Shown: piece by piece, positions 24,142 to 36,514 of the stretch
Layout: every line of letters begins with the position of its first letter
How positions within the stretch are numbered: the stretch's first letter is position 1
Assembly: GCA_050084515.1 (NCBI GenBank)
Contig: CM114273.1
Coordinates: 35,154,001-35,218,000 of the forward strand
Origin: Blasia pusilla
Lineage: Eukaryota; Marchantiophyta; Marchantiopsida; Blasiales
Length of the DNA: 64,000 nucleotides
Reading direction: 5' to 3'
Notes under the pieces: generated by a model
Told to the model about the DNA's origin: nothing
What the model saw: the letters and a program-made list of their open reading frames with translations, nothing else
Databases searched by the model: none
Position numbers and translations under genes: made by a program

Positions 24142-26453
24142 TTACTCAGCCATGACCTGAGTAACATAGAGTTGGGATGCACTTGGTAGCTCATCCTCCA
24201 TCTTCTCATATTCTACTATATCCGCTACTTGGATTACGGATGTAGGTATGGCCCATTCATCATTAACCTCATTTAAATCCCTTAATATGTGGGTGTCAGA
24301 TATGGGATCTATATCCTTCACTTGAGTAAAAATCCCCCTTCTTCTCATGACCTTCTTCTCATGACAAGTTCTTTTTCAAAGAAAGAAGGTCATCAGAAGA
24401 AGGTCCCTCTCTCACACCATCAATATAAGGATCACAATCCTCACCTATTATACCTGAATTCTTAAGAGAATCCAAATGTGTATTTATTGGTGTAATAAAA
24501 CCATGCTCAAGAGGAATCTTTGTGATGTGATGGTTTACACTATCCACAATATCACACAATGAATGCAAAAAATGTAAAGACTCAGATGTACCAACATCTA
24601 TGTCACCAAGTTCAGCAACAGAAGTTGTCTCTCCCAAGTGATACAAGAGCTTTGCACTCTCCTCTTTCAAGCTGCCCATGGTGGATCCATCAGTTGGAAT
24701 GCCTTCCAAATTTTGACAATCATCTCCAACAGGTTCATATGAGGGTAGCATTAATGCATGGGAGTTCTTCAGATGGTGTACCATCAGAGGAAACCTCCAC
24801 TGCCATAGGGATGGTCCCAACATCCAAATTTCCTACATGAATGGGATCCAAACCACCTTCTATGGAGATGGTTGAGATAGGAGTTTGAATAACCCCTATA
24901 TATGAGAGAGGACTTTCCCCAAAAAAATCTCTATCTCCATGATATGAACTAGTGTTGAAAGAACCCAAATGTGGATTTTCCCTTTGTGGTGAGGTATCAA
25001 CACTCTCTATTGTAACCCCACACACATGAGTGTGAGGATCTATGCTTATAGTTGATGGAATGCCTTCCATGACACCAACTGTAGGTTCCATTGATGGATC
25101 TCCTATATGATCTTCATCTATCTCCATAGAAATAGGGATCTTTGTAGGCATTGTGGGGGTGTTTCTACCAACCTCATATCTTACTCTCTTCTTGAGTCTT
25201 TTGAAGACTAGGGGTAACGTCTCCTCGGATGCAATGGTTCCTCCTATAGATCTGGTCCGCATCACTCTTTGTCTTGGCTCCTCAACATCAGTAGGGATAT
25301 CATGGTCCTCTCCCACCTCCTCAAGCACAATGGGACTCCTCGATGTAACACGCAACGACCACCCTAGAAGACCTCCGTGGGCGCAAAACTTCAAAGTCAT
25401 GGATGTGTTCAGAGTTATCTGAAGTTCAAGTGGATGAGATAGAGGAGTAATTGGAGCTACCTCCAACTCCAGATTGATTGCCACTCTTCCTAGACCATTA
25501 AAGGTCTACATCTATCTTCCCTTTGGGCACATACCTATATGTCCTTTCTTGACAAACCTCCTTCACTTTCTCTAGATTCCTCTTCTCCAAACTTTCCTGA
25601 TATTATTGCTTTGCCATGAAATCTGAGTATTTTTCCTGATCTCTCTCAAGCCATCCCATCAAGTTTTGCTTCTTCCTCGCTATCCAAGCAATTTTCTCCC
25701 TCACTTGATGATATCTCTCATTAGAATATTCATAAGGAAGCAAATCCAAGTGCACACCCCTTTTTTTCTCCACCACCCCCCATAGTTTCTTCACCAAGTC
25801 AAGGTGTAGAAAATATTGCTTGCCCCTCCCAATCAAATTTGTAGATGTTGGCTCACTTGCTCTCTCAATGGCAGCCAAGCATCCCAACACAACCATCTCC
25901 ATCATGGCATTTCTTGTTTGACACTCACGAACTTTCACAAGACAATGCCCATACTTCTTGCTATCTAAGAGTTCTTCCCAATCATCAATGTCATACCAAT
26001 GTTATTACATTCCATCAAAGCTAACAAGGATGGTCTCTTTCCCAAGTAAGGGATCTTAGGACAGTCCTTAATTTCTAACCATCTTTCAGAATGAAATTGG
26101 CGCAATCGATATAATTTCTCCCTTCTCATTTTTTCCTCTCCCTTAGTTGCATCACTAGATTTCCTCAACTTCTCTTTCTCTCTTTGGGAATCACTAATCT
26201 ACCTCTTACGGCCCTTTCTAGGGTCCATAGGAGGCCTACCCGTATGTTCCAATGGAACTAAGTAGCATTGTTCGAGGCTTGGATGCTTTTTAATCAAGTG
26301 TTGGTTACACTTTGTCTTATTTTTGGCAGAGAACATGTGGTTACAAACCAAGCAAATCCACTTGGTGCCATCATACAAATATCTCCAATATGTATTCTCC
26401 CCCAAAGCAACACCACACACAACTCGAGACAGATCTGGATTTGAAGTAGCCAT
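24142..26453 (-). pseudogene. BED-type zinc-finger protein of possible transposon origin, decayed
   Basis: Starting at the ATG at 26453 (MATSNPDLSR), the first 85 residues carry a BED-like C2H2 finger: YDGTKWICLVCNHMF, then KCNQHLIKKHP, with the C-x2-C and H-x4-H ligands intact. A stop at about 26197 and a frameshift near 25970 follow. Beyond it, WEELLDSKKYGHCLVKVRECQTRNAMMEMVV continues into a Leu/Lys-rich region, and then comes a long acidic Ser/Thr/Pro-rich tail (25484-24142) spread over several frames. BED fingers are typical of hAT and other transposase proteins and of domesticated derivatives. No hAT catalytic domain or hATC dimerisation region was found, so the type of transposon is open. 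A (GA)n run lies just upstream in its presumed 5' UTR. Confidence 0.6.
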
Positions 26454-26517
26454 GGAGAGATCACTCCTAAGACACATTGAATTCAAAAGAAAACAACAAT
26501 TTTATTTACTTGTGAAG

Positions 26518-26522
<5 letters not shown>

Positions 26523-26553
<31 letters not shown>
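26523..26553. repeat. (GA)n microsatellite
   Basis: A GA dinucleotide run about 30 bp long, upstream of the BED-finger ATG. Confidence 0.95.
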
Positions 26554-26557
<4 letters not shown>

Positions 26558-26589
26558 CTTTGGCTTTGATAAATGTCTCCTAGATATAG

Positions 26590-27180
<591 letters not shown>

Positions 27181-30100
27181 CAAAGAATCCTTCAAATTTT
27201 TTACAGAAAGACTTCCACACTTCCCTCCACGGACGCGACCATCTGAACATCAATAAGGTCGGTTCTTTTTCTATCGAGAGCACTACTATACCTCTTCATT
27301 ACAAATGAACTTCAATCGTTGACCATATAACTCCAACTAGTAGGTTTTAGGAATCAAGAACAATTCACGAAGGTTCTATTGGTACCTCATGAGATGATTG
27401 TCCATATCGACCACGTCATCTCCATACTAAGTTGATGGGTGAATCGTGCATGGAATACATTAAAACAGCTGATTGGGATTAGCTGATTTTATAAAACTAG
27501 CGGAATACATAAAAATAGCCAATTGGAACTCCAAAAATTACCGTGCTGCTTTATACACATCGTTAATGTTTTGTACAGACTACGTTACAAGGGCTCCTAC
27601 AAAAAACTATCCGGATTCAACTTTCTAAACTGACAGATTGATGTCGAACGTGGGGACATACCATGTTATAAAGTTTTCTTGATGTATCAGTGTTGAGACT
27701 CAAACATTTGTACAAATCATTGCCTTTACCTGCATGTTGACTCCAAATAATATAGTTTTTCCTCGCAGACTCGTACAGCTCTACCAGTAAAGTCAAGTCC
27801 CGCGCGCAGATATTCTACACTGCTTCCATGATAGCTATTCTTAAGAAGTTCTTGCCACTATCATCTATCGTGGGCAGCAAGCTGTATAAAAAAGGATGAG
27901 GTCGGAGCAACATACAAGCATGTTCGTCTTGTTAATCAACCTTCCGGCACTTTCAAAGCTCATATCCTATCAAATTTCGGGAGAGCTAGGGTGTGGGTTT
28001 CAATCAATCCATGTTGATGGATGTAAAGTCGTGAAGATGAATTATGTGGTGTCAGCAGTTGGATGACATCCTCCCTTCAACTTCCATAAGACTCTCGTGG
28101 AACAAGAGGCTTGCATTTTTTAGAATCTAGTGATTTACTCTTAGATGGATCCATAGTTAATGCTTGGATAGATCGGGATAGTAGTTTGCCAGTGTAGGTT
28201 AGGGAGGCTAGTTCCAAGGTCCAAAATTGAATCCTTTCTAATCTTCCATGCTGGTAACAGCCAATTGATAAGCCAGTGAGGTGGGTGCAGCTTCCCGACA
28301 ATGGATACGCTGGAGACAAAGTTGATTTTGTCGATTTCACATTGACCGCACAATCCTGAATGTGATCTTGGATTCACGTGCCTCTTTAACCGGAAGAAGA
28401 TGGGGGTGACTGAGAATTTCATCTACACAGTTGATAGTAGAGCAGCTTGCGTTTTTATTGCTAAAAAGAGTTCCGAGCTATAATTTCTACCCAAGAAACA
28501 CTCACAAACTTATGAGCATGACCTAGATTTGAGAATTAAGATCTTCCTTCCCAACTCGGAGAAAAAAAGATCAACCTTTAGCTCAGATAAAATGATTTGC
28601 ATCAATCACGGAAATCTCTTATATCTATAGGTATCTCTGCTGTGAGCAATAAGAGAAGGCATTATGGGGCAGTAATAGAAGGCATTATGGGAATGACCCA
28701 ATAAACAGTCATGAGGAAAATAGTAAACAATAAAAAGTCACGAGGCAAACAATAAACAGTCACAATAAATAAGTGTATTCGAATAAGAAAGCCATTGCCC
28801 CTTGCTAAGAACCTATGACACAAGGGAAAATATCATTGTAGTGAAGAAATGAAGGAATATACTCACCCGACTAGCCATTCACTCAATTGAAACACACGGA
28901 TTTAATTGAAAAGGTAGAGAGGGATAAAATATTACCTCCTCTAGAAGCAAAGAGACCAAACACGGCCGCACCAATGCCACACAATACGAATCCCTCCGCA
29001 AAATTGTACCCGGAGAAGTGTGTCTTCAATGGCTCCAATTGAACTCCTACCCCTCTCGAAGTGAAAATTCGTGAAAATTCTTAATACGTGGAGCAGTTTT
29101 AGTTCAGAAGATTCGCTATCCGAAGGTGAATGGCTACTCGAATGCTATTCCAACATGATCAGAGCTCGCCTCACCGCAAGGGATTAACACACGACCGCCT
29201 CACCGCAAGGGACTAACACACGGGCTAACACACTCACCCAACTAACATGATTACGAATATGTGAAAATAAAACCTAAACCTACACAAACCCGAAGCCGTA
29301 ATGTTCCAATATGACAATCACTAGAAGGCATTATGACATTAACGTCGTATAATCGGGAGTGGGTCATTTTTTTTCCTAAGTGTACAAAGGAGTGAACGTT
29401 GGTAGGCATTCTATCCTGTCATGTGTATCGTTGGATCACAACAATCTACAAAGGGGCAATCTCCTTTGTCTACATTTGAAGTCATATGATTGGTTAAATA
29501 GTTGATGTGATGGATCCACTACCTCATTGTACTAAACCCTTATTGGTGGATCCGCAGACCTGTCAGAGCCCCAAAGTGCTTGTATGCCTAACTAAGCGGG
29601 CAAACAAGGCATTAGCTCCCGTTAAGAGCATATCAAATGCGGGTATGTGGGGATGATATGCATGGAAATTCCCATGCCTCCCATGTAGTAACATGGAGCA
29701 TGGATATGGATGTGGCGAGGTAAATATCCGTTACCACATTACTAGTCCCATATCCGACCCGGAGGGCGGATATTTATAAGAATGCCAGATAAAACTCTTT
29801 GACCGACTTAGGGTAGCGGGCGCGTAGGGGGAATAGCTGGTGGGTAGGGGGAATGGCGGGTGGGTAGGCGGGGCAGGGATCCCGAGGTTTTTGGAGTTCT
29901 AGAAACTAAGAGCCATAAAGGCTTTGAGTTATGACTCTATAGAGAGCCCTTCTTATCTTTCGACCTTACTATAGAGAGCTCTTACTGTGGCACCCAACTT
30001 CTAGCACCTACGTACAGCCACACGCGTGGCTATGTATATCCGCACGCTTTCCTTTGGACGCTCTTATTCCATGACATCCGTTTCTTTCTTGCCTCCACTA

Positions 30101-30640
30101 GCTCTCTCACAGCTCCTTCCCACGCCATAAGTGCCCCCCCCTCCCTTAATCTCACACTTGGCATATTCTACTATGCCAAGTGTGAGCTGGACTCCCGCCT
30201 TACTCCTTCATGACCCGATCGACATACATATCCTGTCTGTTTAACCGTGACACTTGCATGCCCAACTATGTGGTTGCGTTAGTGGCCCTTTACTCGTTTC
30301 GTTTAGCCCGTACTCCAAAAAACTCCAAACACCTCCCAACTCCGAATCTATCCGTCTCTGGCCATGTTCTCCTTGGTTTTCCTACTTAGTACCGTGCGAC
30401 CTCCATAGCCCCCTATGAGTGGCCCCATTTTTTTCTTCTTCCTACGGCTTTGCTCTCCAACGTCCGAGGCGCTCCTCTGCTCCAACGTTGGTTGCACTCG
30501 TGCCTTAGATCTCCTACCTCCGACTCCAAATCTCATTACTTGACAATCCTTCTCTCCTGCCAATCTGCAAAAGCAACGAATAGCGTTCCAGCACACAGTA
30601 GAACAAATCATGGTTTTAATAATTGGCTCATATGACTCAT
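27181..30640. other. Long stretch without a recognised gene
   Basis: No recognisable protein, LTR or transposase was found. Minor items are a short repeat CCTCACCGCAAGGGA/TTAACACACG twice at about 29170-29225, and a GTGGGTAGGGGGAAT-type repeat near 29830-29870. The palindrome-like pair CTTGGCATA and TATGCCAAG near 30155-30182 could form a hairpin of about 10 bp. Confidence 0.4.
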
Positions 30641-30644
30641 TTTA

Positions 30645-31450
30645 GTCGTATATAATTATAAATGACTGGCCATGACTCGTGACGCATGGAGTCACAAAAG
30701 CCTAGTCATGTACCACATCATGACTAGAATCATTTAAATATGACTCATGGAATAATCTTTTTATATGACTAACACGTCATCAAGCCATTGCACGTGTGAA
30801 AGCCTAGTCATATAGTATGATTGCCATGTCATCATGTGACATGGCAACTACATAAAGTGAACGAGGTATGTATAGACACGTGGTTATTAAGTTTTATGAC
30901 TAAGTCATATTCATAAATTGACTTATGTAAGTGACTGAGTCATGAAGCATGACTTAATCATATTGATCATTGTGACTTGATTAAATAACTAGATATGATT
31001 GAGTCATACCATACAATTCAGTCATATTGATCAATTTAAATTGTGAAAATTAATTGAGATTATTGAATCGGAAGATTCTACTTAGTCATTTTGATCACCT
31101 TAATTTTTCTAAATGACTTGAGATTATTGACTCAAGAGTTTATACTGAGTAATATTGATCACCTTAAGTTTTCTTAATGATTGGAGATTATTGGGGAAAA
31201 AGTTTACACTGAGTCATAGTGATCACTCTAGTTTTTCTAAATGACTAAATGTGGATGAGTCATAGAGTATGACCAAGTCATATTGATGAGTTTGGTATGG
31301 ATAAATGACTGTATATACGAGTCATAAAATATCACTAAGTCATAATGATGAGTTTGCAATACTTAAATGACTGATTGACATTAGTCATAAAATATGGACA
31401 AGTCATATTGATGGATTTATTGCATTTAAATGACTACATTTGCTTTAGGT
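30645..31450. repeat. AGTCAT-rich satellite, roughly 62-bp period
   Basis: The last three units, starting near 31240, 31302 and 31364, follow the pattern AAATGACT..., GAGTCATA.AATATG, AAGTCATATTGATGAGTTT. Older, more diverged units run back to about 30700 with forms such as GAGTCATATTGATCACCTTA. ATGACT and AGTCAT alternate throughout, so each unit can form small hairpins. A lone related stretch (TATGACTTAGTCATATTGA) occurs at about 56020-56040, just outside the gypsy LTR. Confidence 0.8.
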
Positions 31451-31989
31451 GATTCTTGTTAATGGTATTTTGAGCTTTAGTGTCAAAAAGAGCTTTTTTT
31501 ATAGTACGTTTGAATGGTAGTAAGTTTTTTTTAAAAGATTTAGAAGATAGGAGTTGTCCCACTGACAAGCTAGTCTTACAGTAATTTAGAGTGAGCTATA
31601 ATAGATAATTTTGTAGCATGTAGCGTGAATAAGTCTAGTCAGAAACATTGAGAAAATGCTAACATAACACTGAAATCTCAAAAATGCATCAGTAAGCTTT
31701 TGATTTCATAGTTTAGCCCTTTGAAAAGGTTAATCCCCTTCAAAATTGCTTGTGAAACATCAATCATGAAGAGAAGTTGCAATAGTAGGAACAAAACCAA
31801 TAGATCAGATAGAAAGTGGAAGAAAGAAAGTGCAAGCATAAACCAAATAGAAAGTGCAAGCATAAACCATTATCATTATTGTAACCAAGTGATGTAAAGA
31901 GTTAAGCGCTTTCAAAATTAAATGTCCGGAAAAGAGACACAATAAATATCAACAATAGAAGTCGGGTTTAGAATGAACCAAGATATCTA
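31451..31989. other. No gene recognised
   Basis: AT-rich spacer between the satellite and the end of the second TnpA-like gene. A 22-bp-scale direct repeat (AAACCATAT/AGAAAGTGCAAGCATAAACCA type) occurs near 31830-31870. Confidence 0.4.
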
Positions 31990-33408
31990 TCATACAACTT
32001 TCTTCAAGTTCACTTTAGGCCAAAGCATACTACTCCCAAGAGCATCACCTAAGGTGTATTGGGGCGGCATGTCTGCCTCATTTGCTTGCTATAATTTATG
32101 ATCCGGATAAGCCAACTGAACAAACTTCGAGTCTACTGGCACCAATCCGGGGGGGATCTCACTCCCATGGAATTTCTCACGTCCACTCAAGCTTGTCACC
32201 ACACCATTGCTCAAAATGATTCTGTTGCGCTTAGGTTTGGTGAGTTGAACCTCATCTCCCACCCAAAGCTGCAAACAACCCCGGAAAGCAAGTCATCTTA
32301 GCGAAAAAAAGAAAATAGATCATAGATTGATAAGTAAATACCAACTATTTTTTACCTTGGTAATAGACCAACCCTCGGAAGGTAGAGATCTTGAAAACTT
32401 TACATACCCCACCTTACATAAAAAGTGAATTATTGATCATTTATAATGCAAGATCAGAATACTACACATACCTACAAATGAGGATCTGATGTTCATGGAA
32501 GATCAAAGAGTTCAGAATGTATATCAAATGCTATTTACCTTTCCATTGTTCTTCTTGGTGCTCCCAGACTTCACATCGCTCTCTTGTTCACTACTTGTAG
32601 TTGGAAGGGTGTCGATCATCACTTTAGTTAAACGTCTTTTCTTTTTCTGAGAGGTATCTTGCTCCTCTAGAATTCCATGTAGCACCAAGAATGGAAATCC
32701 ATTACATTACAAACTACTTTTCTGAATTGAAATACATATAAGATGATAGTTGCAAAATATATTCAAGGAAGGTTGTACCATGTCCCATGCTACAATCTCC
32801 AATGATGGGTGGAAGAAATTAACAAGTAGTATGAGAGTTTTTATACACATACCAGCTTGAACTACACGTACATGCTTATCTAACTTCTTTAACAACTCCT
32901 TTTCAATAGCTGCAATATCTGCTTGATCTTTCACATGCTTTGTCTAAACCTCAGAGCGACCTGCCATCACAACTTTAAGAGTAGAGTCTCAAGTTTCTAA
33001 TTACATGATAGAAAATTATACAAGAGAAAAATGAAGAAAATATTTCTTACATTCCTGATATTGGTTAAGACCACTTGCTGATGCTTTAGGCCTCTTATTC
33101 TCCGAGAGCTTGTTAATCATATCAACAAGCATGCAAAAAGATTCTTTTTGTTCTTGTTGGTTCTTTTCCAACTTCTGCTCAATTAAAGTCTGGTTAATGG
33201 ACATCTTATTTTCCAAGAGTAGTTGATTCTTTTCCATTTTTTCTTCAAGTTGGACCTTGATTACACCCATATCTTTACTCCACTTCTTCTCCACCTTCAA
33301 GAGTTGTGTGGTAATATTTGATTCCACACTCTGCTGGAAACAAACAAAACAAATCCAATTAAATTGCATCTTTGCTCTAGCCATATAATAATCATAAGAC
33401 TTAAACAA
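31990..33408 (-). pseudogene. Second plant CACTA-associated TnpA-like gene, 3' half
   Basis: Read on the minus strand, 33360-33055 encodes a strong coiled coil (LLKVEKKWSKDMGVIKVQLEEKMEKN onward) ending at a donor-like GTAAG. A short exon near 32940-32850 (ADIAAIEKELLKKLDKHV) and one near 32640-32520 (KKKRRLTKVMIDTLPTT) follow. The last exons carry GYVKFSRSLPSEGW and the conserved C-terminal module GDEVQLTKPKRN, GREKFHGSEIPPGLVPVD, LAYPDHKL. After a stop at about 32089 comes LGDALGSSMLWPKVNLKKVV with TGA at 31990-31992. The order and motifs match the relic at 11.6-20.2 kb, but the sequence is different. The stop in the last exon argues for decay. No transposase_24-like N-terminal exon is visible upstream. 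Confidence 0.65.
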
Positions 33409-33875
33409 AACTAGAAGAAACTAAAACAAAAAGAGAAAGTAACAAAACCCAATCCACCTACATTTACCAAATTAATAGGATCGACTTGACTTACTCGAGA
33501 ACCTCCCGTAAAAAGGCTCTCACTTGCTATTGTTGTTTCCACTTCATGTTCCTTACCTTGCATGCATGTTGTTGTACCTCTTCCCTAAGATTTTCAAGAT
33601 AATGAGAGCAATGAGAAGGAGGTAAATACTAAAAGGAAAGTGATTTCTACAAGGTTGGATCCCAAGATTAGGGTCAAAAGAATGGCAAAAGGAAATGCCT
33701 TTAAATGATCGTTGACTCATCCATAAGGGGGTACAAAGTGCTAGTCACTCATGGTAGCCGAAGACTTTCATTATATCATTTGATGATGTGGGCTCATGAA
33801 TGGGTGCACAAAGTATACCATGGACTGCTATGCGTTTGACAACTTGGTTTCACCATTCTCTCTGCCATTGAGAAA

Positions 33876-34018
33876 TGTGATCACACGAGATGACGATTGA
33901 ACCAAAAGATTGATATTTGTTAGGAATAAAGAGTAACTGATCAAGAAGAAAATGTGATCAGAAGAGACGAAAATTGAAGCAAAAGATATTTAGCTGTTAG
34001 AAGTAAAGAGGAATTGAC
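33876..34018. repeat. Diverged tandem duplication, 77-bp period
   Basis: TGTGATCACACGAGATGACG... at 33876 is repeated in diverged form at 33953 (TGTGATCAGAAGAGACGAAA...), both running to a GAGTAACTGA or GAGGAATTGA end. It lies just left of the hairpin-rich block. Confidence 0.7.
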
Positions 34019-34059
34019 GCACCCATATCCCTTCATTCAGATCCTAAATCTCAGAATCC

Positions 34060-34484
34060 GAGAAGCTGCACCCCTTCCAACCCGTTAGAATCCGACAGGT
34101 TGCAACTCTTGCAATCAGTCATAATCGAATGGGTTGCATCCCTTGCATGCAAGCACACAATAACAAAAGAAGGATCTTGAGAAGTGATTCCATTCCTCCC
34201 TCCACCCCATGAGAATTCAACAGGTTGGGAATCCCAAATGGCAATCCGACAGGAAGTAGGAATCCAACACGTCTTAGAGAAGAGAAGAATTAGAGAAGAA
34301 TGGTTTGACGATAATAGGGGAACGAGACAAAAGTGAAGAAGACCGCCAAAATGCCTCAAAAGTTGGACTAACAGGGAAAGAGTCGGATCACTCAAGCTGC
34401 CAACCTGTCGGAATCCGACAGGTTGCCTAAAAGTGGTTTAAAATATTGTGAAAAGTTGCAACCCGTCGGAATCTGAAGGGTTGC
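34060..34484. repeat. Palindromic GCAACCCGTCGG repeat, cluster 1
   Basis: Copies lie at about 34078-34105 (partial), 34400-34426 (perfect 12-bp arms around a single A) and 34458-34484. The general form is two 13-bp arms, GCAACCCGTCGGA and TCCGACGGGTTGC, around one central base. At 34400 both arms carry the C-to-T/G-to-A variant together, so pairing is kept. Confidence 0.9.
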
Positions 34485-34627
34485 AAAATAAACAGTCTGA
34501 GTAGATAGACCAACATAATCGACAAGACCAAAAAAAATATTCAACAAACTTTTACAAACATCATCATGGTTCAAAAAATTCTTGTCCTTTATTACATCCG
34601 AGAGAAGCTCGGAAATGTACATTTGAT

Positions 34628-34897
34628 CTAGTCTATGATTTCTTCAGCCTCATCATCTACAAATTTACTCCTAACTCTCCTAGGTTCTTGTACAAAAGGA
34701 ATGTCCTGGGATACAAGTGGCTCCTCTGGCCGATTGTAGACGGGGATCAAAAATGTTGGGGAATTTGAGAGCCTTGTCCCCCCTAGGTACACTATAACGG
34801 TTCTATGTAACCTGATTTGAGTCCCACCGCCTTCCTCGGCAGTAAATCTTGTACGCTCTACAAGGTGACACCCATCGAGTATCACTATGTGCTCCAT
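34628..34897 (-). CDS. Downstream block of the methyltransferase locus, unknown
   Basis: An 89-residue open frame (MEHIVILDGCHLVERTRF...) ending in the acidic tail FVDDEAEEIID. It lies 68 bp past the end of the AdoMet-binding block. It could be a terminal exon or a small separate gene. No domain is recognisable. Confidence 0.35.
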   Translation of the reverse strand: MEHIVILDGCHLVERTRFTAEEGGGTQIRLHRTVIVYLGGTRLSNSPTFLIPVYNRPEEPLVSQDIPFVQEPRRVRSKFVDDEAEEIID

Positions 34898-34964
34898 CCT
34901 TGGAAATCAATAAATCCCTACTCCAAAACGCTTTAGTCAAGCTGGGTCCTTTAGTTCTTTGAAC

Positions 34965-35342
34965 TCACTCGTCATCATCTGAGAGCTCTTCCAGAATTAC
35001 TATCGGCCTTGCCCTCCTGATTTTTGGAATAGTGGGAAGTGACGATGGTGTCACTAGCAATTGTGGGTCTGGAACCGGAGCTCTCGGCTTTGGAGGAGAG
35101 TTGTATGCTCCCACTAGCCTGTCGTAATCTGCCTTTGCCTCTTTGCAAATGTCATAAAGTTCTTGCCTTCCCTCAAGGCAGAGAATGTTCCTGCCACTCT
35201 GCCAAACGCCTCTCATACTCGCCCTTGATACGCCCACTAAGTCGAAGACCAAGTCACCCGGGCTTGAATAGAGCTTGATGAGCATTTGCATCAAGGCAGG
35301 GGACTTTTCCCTTCCTCCAATTAAGGGGATCCCGTCTTGCAT
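34965..35342 (-). pseudogene. DNA methyltransferase, AdoMet-binding half (beta-class N4/N6 type)
   Basis: The translation has REKSPALMQMLIKLYSSPGD followed by LVFDLVGVSRASMRG. This corresponds to the 'EKP..L...LI...S.PGD.V.DPF.GSG.T' signature that carries motif X and motif I (FxGxG) of DNA amino-methyltransferases. An acidic/aromatic position after GRNILCLEG and a helix with KEAKADYDRL follow, as in the family. The expected DPFGGSG is DLVGVSR, so key glycines of the AdoMet loop are lost and the protein is probably inactive. It ends in a Pro-rich stretch and the acidic tail LEELSDDDE. Placement of this half after the motif-IV half is the order of the beta class. Confidence 0.7.
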
Positions 35343-35594
35343 GTAAATTCCGGGGGGGGGAAATTGTATAAACTATCTAAGCTCTACCCATTAAAGCATG
35401 GATCGACTAGATCCAGGATCTGGAACACCTGGAAGTTGTGCTCGGGCCTTAAAAACAATAGACAAAGGAGTCGTCCATCCGTAAAGAAGCAAGTTGGAAA
35501 CAATGTCAGCAAAAAGAAAGAGCTACTTGACTGCTGGTCTACTCTCAATATGGTGAACTATTATGAGAACTTGGCCTATAGTCCTAACAGTAGA

Positions 35595-35932
35595 GCAACC
35601 TATTGGAGTCCAACGGGTTGTTTTATAAATGTAAGTGTTTTTTTTGCCATGAGAAACCCGTCGGAAGCCGACAGGTTGTTTGCTTAGAGCAACCCATGGT
35701 TGGCTAAAAGCAACCCGTCGCTTTCAGACGGGTTGCATCACTCCAGAAACACAAGGAAAAGCACAAGTACTTGCAACCTGTCAAATTTTGACAGGTTGCA
35801 CTCACTCAATGGAGACTTGTGGTAAATTTGCAACCTGTCGCTTTCAGACAGATTGCAACATTGTAGCCACAAGCTGTTGGGATCCAACGGGTTGCATGTA
35901 GAGATGCAATCCGTCAAAGCCTGACGGGTTGA
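35595..35932. repeat. Palindromic GCAACCCGTCGG repeat, cluster 2
   Basis: Seven copies lie at 35595, 35653, 35710, 35773, 35830, about 35872 and 35906, mostly 57-63 bp apart. The copy at 35773-35799 has arms GCAACCTGTCAAA and TTTGACAGGTTGC, which differ from the consensus at four paired positions yet remain perfectly complementary. They sit between the two methyltransferase halves, in what would be an intron. Confidence 0.95.
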
Positions 35933-36007
35933 ATTTGGATTAAGAACACTTACCCAGACTTGACTCATCACCGATCGGAGTGGATACTCGTTCTTAATGA
36001 CCCATGA

Positions 36008-36457
36008 TTACGCCGTCCTCCACTTCAGCAACCTCTTCACACACTGAAGGTTGAAGAGCTCGTCCTCGCTCCCTCCAGTCAAGACCAAGAAACAACCCCT
36101 GTCACTCAGATAAGCGTCTGCAAAAGAAAACAAGAGCGCGATCTGGTTGTAGGAAAGAGCGACATTCCTGTTTGGGACAATGTTAGACGGATTGTTGTCC
36201 CACAAGCAAAACCTAGAGGGCAAATATGCGATGAGGAGATCCACTGCCACCTCCTCGACGACCCCATGGACCATCCAGGGAGCATGCCCGTTTTGTTGAA
36301 GTTTTTGTCCCACCATGGTCAATTTGTCAATGGCCAGTGTCGACTCCTGGGAATTGAAACTTTGCAGCTCATCCATAAGATGAGTGAAGTGAATGAGGAT
36401 ATTTGTCCTGGTCGTTGTTTCTCTATGCCTTCCCAAGGATGATGGAGTGTATTCCAC
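36008..36457 (-). pseudogene. DNA methyltransferase, motif-IV half
   Basis: The block contains VDLLIAYLPSRFCLWDNNPSN, which aligns in position with the catalytic DPPY motif IV region ('D-L-I-x-D-P-P-Y-G') of N4/N6 amino-methyltransferases, but the catalytic D-P-P-Y is degraded to YLPS. It is followed by ALSYNQIALLFSFADAYLSDRGCFLVLTGG, the usual 'large region, helix, then hydrophobic strand G-x-F-L-V-L' after motif IV. Loss of the catalytic tetrapeptide implies no activity. The identification rests on order and pattern and is less certain than the AdoMet-binding half. Confidence 0.5.
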
Positions 36458-36514
36458 ATCCTTATCTGCTCCCTAGGACGAACCAAGCGCCTCTTGCCTT
36501 CGCTTCTCTCAAGT

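Noticed and set aside
24735-25484. Separate 249-residue acidic protein
   Set aside because: It lies in line with the BED-finger relic on the same strand with low-complexity Ser/Thr/Pro composition, so I treat it as that gene's tail rather than a gene of its own.
30150-30185. Terminator-like hairpin CTTGGCATA...TATGCCAAG
   Set aside because: Short, isolated and in gene-free DNA of a eukaryote; no transcript end to assign it to.
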